This document shows, piece after piece, positions 8,879 to 16,540 of a DNA stretch of 24,787 nt. Position 1 is the first letter of the stretch. Each line of letters opens with the position of its first letter. The position numbers and the translations under genes were made by a program. Source of the stretch: Chara braunii. Lineage: Eukaryota; Streptophyta; Charophyceae; Charales; Characeae. The DNA lies in assembly GCA_003427395.1 (NCBI GenBank), contig BFEA01001000.1, positions 16,910-41,696 on the forward strand, in the 5' to 3' direction. Below the pieces are notes generated by a model. That model searched no databases, had not been told where the DNA came from, and saw only the letters and a list, made by a program, of their open reading frames with translations.

Positions 8879-9871
8879 CTACAAACGCTGAAAGGTGGCT
8901 GGCGCGTTGGTTAGTCCAAAGGGCATCACTATAAACTCATAGTGCCCATATCTAGTCCGGAACGTAGTCTTGTACTGGTCATCAGGGTGGACCTCTATCT
9001 GATGATAACCGGACTTCAAGTCTATCTTGGAGAAATACTTACAACCCTGCACCCGATCTATCTTGAAGAATGCTGAGCCGCGACTCCATAAATACTTACC
9101 GTGAAGAATGTTGAGCCGCGGCTCAGCATTCTTCACGGTAATCGCATTCAAACCCCTATTGTGTATACACATTCTCAGCTCTCCTTCCTTCTTGGGGACG
9201 AACAAGACTGGTGCTCCAAAAGGAGACGAATTGGGCCTGATCCAACCTTTCTCGAGGTGCTCGTCTAACTGCTTGCGAAGCTCCTCTAACTCTTTAGGGG
9301 ACATCCTGTAAACTGCGCCCTTAGGAGTTCTACTGCCAGGATCTATCTCTATCCTGTGTTGGATGGGTCGCGACACTACTCCTGTCGGCGACTCAGTCAA
9401 GTCTTTGAACTCTTCCAGCAGTTTGGCAATCGATGGATCTCTGGAACTATCCTTTTCCTTGGCCTCAATGACAGGTCTGACATAAACTACAAAGACCTGA
9501 TCCTCTAACTGCTCCTTTTTGACTAATCGCGCGAACGCGGGAGCACTGAGACAGCAATGTGCCAAGGTGTTGTCCACACCTGACACATGGAACAGGCGGG
9601 CAGTCTTAACCTCGCCTAATGGACTAGGGAGCCTACACTCATGCTCTCTCAAGTGGAGTGTGGCCCCTGCTGCCTCTCCCCAATCCACTCCTAATACTAC
9701 GTCAAACGGAAGGTCATCCTGTACGAGGAGAACCAGGAAATGGAGAACTTTCTCCACCTTCCCATCTTTCTCTAGGCGAAAGTATGCCTGGACTCCCTCT
9801 ACATAGTCCTGAACACGCATCGTGCGGTTCTCTGCGAGGACACTGACTATGGGGTTTGCCAATTTCTGGAC
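8879..9871 (-). pseudogene. Protease C-terminus and RT N-terminal half (part of broken pol)
   Basis: Continues the protease frame after a TAA at 9872-9874. [15 protein letters not shown] is the C-terminal protease signature. RT follows: [26 protein letters not shown] in separate strands, then the catalytic motif [13 protein letters not shown] (motif A, Asp present), [12 protein letters not shown] and [13 protein letters not shown] (motif B). The conserved stretch between ITVKN and VQGCKYF is replaced by about 25 unrelated residues encoded by a palindromic rearrangement (9064-9141), yet the frame stays open. The frame ends at a stop beside the lost segment near 8880. Confidence 0.82.
9096..9141. 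repeat. 46-bp spacer-free palindrome inside the RT gene
   Basis: Arms 9096-9118 and 9119-9141 pair at 22 of 23 positions around CCGCGG. A further direct copy of 19 bases of the left arm lies at 9064-9082. Such a structure can extrude as a cruciform and is typical of template switching or fold-back repair. A sequencing or assembly artefact is possible. Confidence 0.8.
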
Positions 9872-10255
9872 TTATAATCCTAGCCTTAACTTTTTCAACG
9901 CTCTGCGGCTAATGTAACTGCGGGTGGCCCTTGAGTCTATAAGGGCCCCTACTCTACTCCTGAAAACTTCTACATCTACCAAAATCAGTTGTCCCTTACT
10001 CTCCTTCTTCATTTTGGCCCAGGCGGGCATTCTCTCCTTCAGCTCATCTGCCACGCCTGTGAGGGACGTGCCTAGAGGGAAGCTAACACAAGCGGTCTCT
10101 GGACAGCTAGCTAGACACGGGCCTGCAACCTCTGCCGTAGGCTCATGTGGGTTGGGAGTGTCTTGTTCGCGCGCACTCACTTCTCTACATGGCCTTGAAG
10201 TAGGGGCAATTGCGACCCCTACTGGCGGCTGCCTTTTGACTGTTGGGCAGCCCAA
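9872..10255 (-). pseudogene. Aspartic protease N-terminal part (part of broken pol)
   Basis: The frame contains GALIDSRATRSYISRRALKKL. Ty3 proteases carry D-S/T-G-A in the active site; here the Gly is Arg (DSRA), which should disable the enzyme. The protease would cut the gag-pol polyprotein. A TAA at 9872-9874 breaks the frame eleven residues past this motif, and the C-terminal half follows in the same frame. Upstream residues are a low-complexity linker after the gag zinc knuckle, so the stated start is only the edge of the open frame. Confidence 0.75.
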
Positions 10256-10275
10256 CGGGCCTGTCTATACTTAGG

Positions 10276-10317
10276 AAAAATTTTAATTACGTGGGCCGGG
10301 TCACCACAAAATATGCA
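10276..10317 (-). pseudogene. gag zinc knuckle in a shifted frame
   Basis: Read one base off the gag coil frame, this gives CIFCGDPAHVIKIF, a CCHC knuckle with correct spacing except that the final Cys is Phe. It shows that gag once continued in this frame and that an indel near 10310-10330 separates it from the coil. Confidence 0.7.
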
Positions 10318-11220
10318 CTGACCCAAGTTCACGCGTTCCTGCCATAAAGACTGGTCCAAGCCCAAATCTTCCCAGGGCCTGCCCTGTGGCAAGCCCGGGT
10401 GCCATCCTCCTTGAGTCTACAGAGGCTATTGCTTTGGCGCCCTCGATAGCGCCCTCACAAAACTTCCCCACATTGTCTCTCAGTTGCTTTACTTCGCCCC
10501 CAATGTGGGTAACCATCTCGCGCGCAAAATCTCTAAATCCCGACCGCATGGCACTCGAAGCTACGTCTTGGCTACAACTGGCCTGGCGCTCCTCCATCCA
10601 AGCTTTGCTCAGCACCTCCAGGTAGCCCAACACCTTATCCCACTTGGCCTTATCATCTGAATGGGCCAACACTTCCTTCCTACACTCCTGCACCTTTGCC
10701 ACCTCTGCGATCAGTTTATTCACTTCCTCTCTCCTCCTCTTCTTATCCCTCTTCATCCTCAACTTCCATGCTAACTTCTGCTCCTCCTCCCTTTCTCGCC
10801 GTTTCATCGGATCTATCATTTCTGCTAGCTCATTGGCCAGTGCTTCCCTCTCATCCTGAGTCACATAGGACTCTGCCTCCTCATCTTCTCCCAACGATAA
10901 ATTAGCAACCCACTCACTTATTTTCCTCTCCATCTCTGCGTCTGTGTCCCTCTTCGTGCCACTACTTCCCTCTCTACTCTCAATACGCATTCTTTTTTTT
11001 TCTTCTTCTGCTGCCGCTTCTTCTTCAACAGCCTTCTTCTTTTTCTCCATCTCCTCCTCCAATTCCTTCATATTGGCCGCCTGCTCCTCTCCGATAGCCT
11101 TTAACTTCGCCTGCTTCTCGCGCTCTTTCCTCTCCCTGTTCTCTTTCACTAAGGCGACCATCTTTTCTTGCTGCTCCTTGGTGTAGGGCTAGTGTCTATC
11201 CCACTACGGGTCTCAACCAT
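10301..11220 (-). pseudogene. gag, coiled-coil N-terminus (capsid part missing)
   Basis: A continuous 286-residue frame (11161-10301) of strongly charged helix: alternating Lys/Arg/Glu runs such as EEEMEKKKKAVEEEAAAEEEK in the first third, then EWVANLSLGEDEEAE, KLAWKLRMKRDKKRRREE and FRDFAREMVTHIGGEVKQL. The true start is probably the ATG at 11218-11220, which encodes a VETRSG-type opening; a one-base loss near 11186 moves it out of frame. Shortly after the coil (GAIEGAKAIASVD) the sequence jumps to the region before the zinc knuckle, so the capsid domain seems deleted. The style resembles gag proteins I recall from Chara, not verified. Confidence 0.72.
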
Positions 11221-11815
11221 GGTGACAAGTGTACAAGCGGATTAGTGGTTCCAAACCTCACCACGTAGACTCTGACCCCTGACTGACAAACCTATTGACT
11301 CGATCTAAGGACTTATAGAATCCTGACAATGATCCTGTCAGATATGGTCTCTAGCCTAGACCTAACTATGGTTGTCACTACTAGACCTTTGCTGATCAGG
11401 AGGCATTTAAGGAGATCCCCTGAACTCCTCAGGAATTATTTAACGTCGCAAACAGGACGACATGATCAGCAGGTCCCTCAAGACTTAGACGGTCTGTTGT
11501 ACAGCCCACAGCTCGGATTTTGAGGCCTACCGTGCCACACCGAGCAGCCCGCCGGTCAGTACCGGTCCTTGGGAGGGTTTGACCTCCGGGACAGTCGAGT
11601 CGTCAGACACAGCTTTTAGCCCTACTCATCCCGTGTAGGTTTGGTCAACAAGACCGTATCCTTCATCCACAGAGTGCTATCACCTAGGACAGAAGAGACT
11701 TGATGCAAAAAGAATACACAGACAGACTGGACTCAGCAAGTACCAAGGGGTGTGCGCACATCCATAGGGCGAGGGGTAGGCTGAAGGCTTGGCGAGATGT
11801 TACCGGCTCCAGCTT

Positions 11816-11934
11816 GGTCAAAGTCTTGGTCAACGCCTTGGTCAACGCCGGTCAACGCTGCTATAGCCCCCGGTCAACTCCCGGTCAACTCCGGTAACCG
11901 CTGGTCAACACCTCCGGTCAACCCTCTTGGTCAA
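11816..11934 (-). promoter_or_regulatory. TTGACC (W-box-like) cluster, nine copies
   Basis: GGTCAA on the + strand (TTGACC on the minus strand) starts at 11816, 11828, 11840, 11850, 11872, 11883, 11903, 11916 and 11929, with one more at 11643. TTGAC[C/T] is the core bound by WRKY factors. All nine point the same way as element 2, about 600-700 bp upstream of its gag start, where a U3 enhancer would lie. Function is inferred. Confidence 0.6.
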
Positions 11935-12020
11935 CCCTCCGGAGCTATGGCTGCCGGCTCTTCTTCCTCACCAACCCTCTTCTTCCCCTTCACCTTCCTC
12001 GCCTCCTTTCACCCCGGCTG

Positions 12021-12022
<2 letters not shown>

Positions 12023-12053
<31 letters not shown>
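12023..12053. repeat. T31 homopolymer
   Basis: Thirty-one consecutive T. Could be read as a poly(A) on the minus strand, but no retrocopy was recognised next to it. Confidence 0.95.
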
Positions 12054-12054
<1 letters not shown>

Positions 12055-12158
12055 ATCGGCCCTCTCTTCACCTCTCGGCTATGGCCTCCTCTCCCTTCTC
12101 GGTCTCTCCCCCTCTGTCCGGTCTCTCTCCCTCCTTCACTACTCCGTGGTGATACTCC

Positions 12159-12172
12159 GCGGCTATGGCCGC
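12159..12172. repeat. Mini-hairpin with TATG loop, 5-bp stem
   Basis: GCGGC-TATG-GCCGC, perfectly paired. Same loop as at 5208 and 5914 but a different stem sequence. Confidence 0.7.
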
Positions 12173-12213
12173 TTCTTCTTCCTCCACGTGGGACTGCACA
12201 ACTCGCTTCATAG

Positions 12214-12321
12214 GTAAGTGACAACCAAACTTGTATCGCTCATCTCTCTCTCTCTCTCCTCGCCGTAGCGGTATAATCAGCGCAGCAGGTACGTAGTTAC
12301 CCAATCTTGTATCGCTCAACC

Positions 12322-12388
<67 letters not shown>

Positions 12389-12401
12389 GGTCTTCTTGCA
12401 G
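12214..12401 (+). other. Intron-shaped segment (GT...AG, 188 bp)
   Basis: The left end reads ATAG then GTAAGTGA, a near-ideal plant 5' splice site. The right end is a long CT tract then TCTTCTTGCAG, a near-ideal 3' splice site. A second donor-like AG-GTACGT lies at 12287-12292, inside an imperfect duplication (CTTGTATCGCTCA occurs after each donor). No flanking coding frame was recognised, so it could sit in an untranslated leader of an unknown transcript or be chance. Confidence 0.35.
12325..12381. repeat. (CT)n microsatellite
   Basis: Almost uninterrupted CT dinucleotides; a shorter CT tract lies at 12243-12258. Confidence 0.95.
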
Positions 12402-12985
12402 GTGCGCGGCGGCTTCTCCAACCTCAGGTCCGCTATGGCGGACTATACCCCTCGGCGGCCACCTCTGTTATGGCGCATCAGGCCCTGCACATGATGACGG
12501 GCATGGAATAGCGGGTACCGGCTCCAATACCAATGCAATCAGACTCGTTCTCATTCACACTTTTAATGCCTGTAAACAACAGCGCAGCAAACTGGCGACA
12601 TGCGCCCACTCAAAACTCAGAGATATGGCATCCAGATAAGAGTTGACTTTCACACTTTTCATGCCTGTATTCTCACTAGCACTCTCCAGAATGTATCTGA
12701 CTGCACTCAGGGCCAAATCTTCATTTTCTTTCTTTTTTTGTTCCTTTTCAGTCTTTCCTCCTATTACACATGCTCGGTCACCCGACGTCGAAGAGAAGAT
12801 TAAGGGTTAGAAAAATCAAAAAAGAAAAAAGAAAAAAAAGAAGGGAAGGGAAAAAAAAAAAAAAAAGTTCTTGGTAGACGTACCGGTCACCTGACGTTGA
12901 AGGACAGGTCTCCCGTTGTATATCTGCTTTTCACCCGCTACTTCCTACCGAAACAAAGAGGTTGGGAAGCTGAAAAAAAAAAAGG
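12402..12985. other. Noncoding segment with short direct repeats and A-rich tract
   Basis: No gene seen. A 21-base word (TTCACACTTTT-ATGCCTGTA type) occurs at 12554 and 12649 with one difference. A 19-base word (CGGTCAC..GACGT.GAAG) occurs at 12775 and 12884 with two differences. Between the latter pair lies an A/G-rich tract (12811-12866) ending in a long A run. Confidence 0.6.
12428..12443. repeat. Mini-hairpin with TATG loop, 6-bp stem
   Basis: GTCCGC-TATG-GCGGAC, perfectly paired. Third distinct stem sequence around the same loop. Confidence 0.75.
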
Positions 12986-13959
12986 TTCGGAGGAGTGCTT
13001 CGTACGGTATTGGTGGTTTAATGTGTTTTACAGCCTGTTGTAGCATCTGTTCGTACTTGACAGCGAACTCTATGCTGCCAGATGCTGTTTTGGCTGGCTT
13101 TCAGGTAACAGGAAATCGAGTGCGGATCTGGGCTTCCAACCAAGATGCAGTTGGCTGGGAGTCATGCCAGTAGTGTTGTGCACCACATTATTGTACAGGC
13201 TGGCGACAAGGGATAATTTTTCATCCCAGTCATCTTGACTTGGCTTGATGTAATACCGTAGCAAGTACTGCACTACTCGGCTCATCGGTTCCGCCTGGCC
13301 ATTTGACTCAGGGTGATTCCCTGATGTCATCCCTAGTCGGGTGCCCATCTGTTGGGCAGTACTCTGCCACAATTTGCTGGTGAAGCGCACGTTGCTATCA
13401 CTAGCAATGGACTTGGGGAACAGAAAGTCCCGTCCCCAGTTATCCATGAACAGCTTGATAACATAGTCAATTTTTGTTGTTTCTGGCATGGCAATCAGCC
13501 TAGCATACTTGGTAAATCGGTCCACTATGACGAAGATGTGCCTTTTTCCGCTCTTGCTGGTCACAAGAGTATCCATGGACACACTTTGACCGGGACCTTC
13601 AGGGATAGGCAAGGGCTTGATGAGCCCAAGTGGAGCCTGAGTCCTGGGCTTGTCCCGTTGGCAAACCTGGCAAGTCTCAACATATTTCTTCATATCTTGC
13701 AGCATAGAGGGCCACCAGAATTTCTGCACTAAGTTAGCTGAGGTCTTCTTATAGCCAAAATGACCAGTTGCATCATGACATTCTCCTAAAAGCAAACTAC
13801 GCAAAGACTCCCTATCTGGAACACAGAGTCTTTTATTCCCAGCCATCTCAAGGAAGAGCAAGCCATTGACCATCATAAATTCATTAGAAGTGACTTCGTC
13901 TTTAGCTTCTAACTTACGGATGATCTCTGACAGAACTGCATCTTCCTGATTGTTACGAT
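12986..13959 (-). pseudogene. Isolated Ty3 integrase fragment of a second family
   Basis: A minus-strand frame of about 295 codons (ending at TAG 13070-13072) reads the full H2C2 finger (ECHDATGHFGYKKT; CQVCQRDK) and catalytic core. The three acidic residues are in SMDTLVTSKSGK, ASDSNVRF and HPESNGQAEP. The first motif seems to lack a few residues compared with element 2 (SIDFMDTQVKS). After a frameshift at 13070 the C-terminal start (EFAVKYEQMLQQAVKHIK) runs to about 12986, where an A/T tract cuts it. The N-terminal side fades near 13960. No RT, RNase H or LTR adjoins it. It differs clearly from the element 2 integrase, so it is a fragment of another family. Confidence 0.82.
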
Positions 13960-14036
13960 CCTGGTCATTCCCAAAGTGCAAATTCACGATGAAAGACAAT
14001 GCCACCCAATGGCGGAAGAAATCAAAGCACTTGCAA

Positions 14037-14106
14037 AGAGAGAGAGACCAAAGAAGAGAGAGAGAGAAGAAGAAGACGAAGAAGAAGAAGAAGAAGAAGA
14101 AGAAGA
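14037..14106. repeat. (GA)n/(GAA)n microsatellite
   Basis: GAGA tract followed by repeated GAA units. It artificially extends the adjoining integrase frame with Phe/Ser runs on the minus strand; that part is not protein. Confidence 0.92.
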
Positions 14107-15178
14107 TGCACACCAGCAAGACCAATGACAAATCCCCCTTCTCTCTCCACCTTCCTCCTCCTCCTTCACTTCACCAATCTTATTCTTCTTCCAATAATGA
14201 TAATAACAATGAGTGGATGAACCAGAATCAATCTTCAAAGTTCCCTCTTACTGCTGACATCACAATAGGTCCACCATAGCTATGGCTTCCCCGCTTCTTC
14301 CACCTCTCACATGCCTAGGCTATGGCGGACTACTTAGGGCTCTGCCCTCCTGTGCAAAGGACAACGCAAAAGCAGCTATGTCGCTGCACTCTTGTCCAAA
14401 GGACAACCCAAAGCAGCTATGCCGCTGCTGACTAATCGCCATGCCTAACTCTGCCTCGAGCTTCCTTGGTGCGACACTACCCCAACTGGGGCCTTCCAAA
14501 TGCAACACCCAACAAGGTGATGAAGATGGTGTCCACCATAGCCAGGTAGGTGCCTCGCCACTCTCCTCCTTCGTCCCCTTCTTCCTCCTCCTCAGGCCGG
14601 GCTGCTTGCCATAGCCAGGCTGAGCACCCAGCTACTCGTCACCTCCAGGCAGTGCTGCCCAAGTCCAGCGCTTGGCTCCAACAGCATGTCGCCAATCCTT
14701 GCATACCGCAAATGAGGAGTTGCTTGCTCCTCCGAAAGATATAGCAGCCTACTGGCCTCTTGGGCGGTGACTCCCTAGGCCGAGCGGCCTCCCAACAACC
14801 GGTACTTCCTCCCTTTCGGAGGGTAACATCATTGCAGGCTCTGCTATCGTCCGGACAGGCCCTAGACTTGGGCTACTTGGCCTGGTACCGGCCTACCTCT
14901 AACCTATCGCTACTGAGCCTCTAAAAATGCCAACTTTTTATCTTCTTCTGCTCGGCCTCCAGTACCCGACACTTCTACCACTACTTGAGTGGTACCGGCC
15001 TACCGGCTACTTGAGTGTTTTTCCCACTGCTCCAAGTGTCGCAGTGTCGCACTTTTTCTAGTCGGGCCTCTCCAGGCGACCAAAAAGCCAACAGGCTGTC
15101 ACGCAGGATTTTGGACGATATGTGCCATAAATGAAATAAATTAATTAAAGCAAATCCCTTCCTGTTGTGTGTGTCCGG
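14107..15178. other. Noncoding segment between integrase fragment and element 3
   Basis: No gene recognised. It holds three GCTATGGC copies (14279, 14319, 14608), a 42-bp tandem duplication (14355-14438) and two GGTACCGGCCTACC words (about 14883 and 14993). The composition resembles the other LTR-like flanks, so it may be an LTR remnant, but no partner copy was found. Confidence 0.5.
14355..14438 (+). repeat. 42-bp imperfect tandem duplication with paired GCAGC/GCTGC arms
   Basis: CAAAGGACAAC starts at 14355 and 14397. Each unit contains GCAGC-TATGTC-GCTGC or GCAGC-TATGCC-GCTGC, a small stem-loop again with TATG in the loop. Confidence 0.7.
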
Positions 15179-16317
15179 TGTAGGGCTAAACCCCGGTAGA
15201 CTTTCGAGCCTTAGTCGACCCCATTGCGGGTCCCATTTGGCTCGGCCCGCCCACGCTCATGCTCAGGGCCCGGGTCATTTGTCCCACAATCACCCCCACC
15301 TAGTGCTTTGAGATGGATGGGGGTGGGCCATCGCGCGAGAGAGCTTTGACATTGGGGATGTAACTCAACCCTCACGCCGGGTGGTAGTCTCGCTGGTCAT
15401 TCGACAGTGCTGATTTTTCTTTTTAATCTTGGTTGTGTTCTTAGACAATTGCTCTTTCCAATACGCACGCAGTCCAGGGGTTCCTTGAGAGTTTTCTTCT
15501 ATTGTGCGCGGGCTAAGCGTTATCCTTAGGCCGCACACCATTTCCCTAAACATTGTGATCCTGCGGCGTCATCGGGGTGCGGCGATGCCGCCCTCCCCCT
15601 CCCCTCTACACATCCATCGGGTCCCATGTATCCCATTCAATCCTATTGACGCAGACCCCTTAGTCTTTTCGGGGCCATTACATGCATGCACACACAACTT
15701 CACACTTCCCTTGGCAAGATTGCACTCCATTCTCTCATTCCCACTCCAAGTCTCATAAGAAAAGGTCATTCCCATGGATTGGCTTTAAGCTAAGGGTCCC
15801 GTAGCTCCTTTTCCCTCTTCCCTTTTCCTTTTGCCGCCCGGTTCCTCCCGGCCCTATCCCGCTCAAGGCATCTCTAGCCTTCACTTACCTGCACAGTCCC
15901 ACACAAAGCAAAGATCCATACAATCCCCCGTTGGGGGTCAACACATAGCCCTTCCCACATGCCTATCTTTCCATGCTCTTTGGTTGCTCTTTGTTCCCTT
16001 TCTTCTGCTCAATCAGCCCATCCTCTTCTCATAGTCATGCAGTCGGGGAAATGGTTGAATCAAACTGACCTTGCTTCAACTTATACTTTCTCCGGATTCC
16101 GTCCTTTCCCACTTTTCCAAACGTCCTTTTCCTTTGCTTTCTTGGTGGCACAAGGGACCGGCTACCCTTCCCTTGCCCTCTCTCTCCACCAAGTGAGGTC
16201 TGATCTCTTTTTACTGTTCGCACCCTGACAATGTAACAAGTGAGGGGAGAGGGGTTAGTCATATGCCAAGTGAGGGGAGGGGAGAGAGAGGGGGCAAGGC
16301 GAAGAGGGAGAAAAAGG

Positions 16318-16367
<50 letters not shown>

Positions 16368-16460
16368 GGAGAGGGAGAGAGAGAGAGAGAGAGGGAGAGG
16401 GAGAGAGAGAGAAAGAGAGAGAGAAGAGAAGAGACTTCTAATCCTAATCAAATCAGTTCC
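15179..16460 (+). repeat. 5' LTR of element 3 (3' boundary approximate)
   Basis: Shares blocks with 23556-24787 in the same order: ACTTTCGAGC, GTCCCATTTGGCT, CACCCCCACCTAGTGCT, CAATTGCTC, GGCGTCATCGGGGTGCGGC, AGTCATGCAGTCGGG, GGTGGCACAAGGGACCG, then a (GA)n tract. Sequence upstream of 15179 does not match upstream of 23556, which fixes the start at TG. The end is unclear because no primer-binding site was found after the (GA)n tract. Confidence 0.78.
16272..16436. repeat. (GA)n-rich microsatellite in 5' LTR
   Basis: Purine-rich stretch that becomes nearly pure GA from about 16317. The same position in the 3' LTR (24702 onward) also carries a GA tract, so it existed before the element inserted. 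Confidence 0.92.
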
Positions 16461-16466
16461 CCGTAG

Positions 16467-16536
16467 TAGCAGCCAAATGTCGGTCACCCATCCCATAGTA
16501 ATAGCAGCCAAATGCCGGTCACCCATCCCATAGTGA
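16467..16536 (+). repeat. 35-bp tandem duplication
   Basis: TAGCAGCCAAATG-CGGTCACCCATCCCATAG occurs at 16467 and 16502 with few differences, between the (GA)n tract and the first tandem array. Confidence 0.8.
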
Positions 16537-16540
16537 AAGA

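Larger units (their letters stand above)
6527..11220 (-). mobile_element. LTR retrotransposon 2, chromovirus-like, internal region
   Basis: On the minus strand the order is gag coil, zinc knuckle, protease, RT, RNase H, integrase, chromodomain: the Ty3 order, with the C-terminal chromodomain that defines chromoviruses. At least four in-frame stops (7204, 8028, 8592, 9872) and frameshifts near 7790, 8880, 10310 and 11186 make it non-functional. The central capsid part of gag also appears to be missing. No matching LTR pair was found, so the outer boundaries of the element are open. Confidence 0.88.
11221..12213. other. Noncoding segment upstream of element 2 (possible 5' leader and LTR)
   Basis: Upstream of the element 2 gag start (that element reads leftwards). 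It should hold the primer-binding site and 5' LTR, but I found no convincing tRNA-complementary site and no match to 5773-6526. It contains the TTGACC cluster (11816-11934), pyrimidine-rich tracts, T31 (12023-12053) and three GCTATGGC copies. Short open frames here look random. Confidence 0.45.

Noticed and set aside
12023-12053. T31 as poly(A) tail of a LINE, SINE or processed gene on the minus strand
   Set aside because: No coding, SINE-like promoter box or target-site duplication was recognised next to it.
13960-14131. Phe/Ser-rich N-terminus of the integrase fragment, resembling a signal peptide
   Set aside because: It is encoded by the (GAA)n microsatellite read on the minus strand and precedes the real integrase homology.
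14545-14596. Mini-intron with GTAGGT donor and TCCTCAG acceptor
   Set aside because: Only about 50 bp, in a pyrimidine-rich stretch without coding context; weaker than the candidate at 12214-12401.
11179-15188. Shared word GGTGTAGGGCTA at the element 2 gag start and the element 3 LTR start
   Set aside because: Similarity does not extend beyond 12 bases; likely chance.
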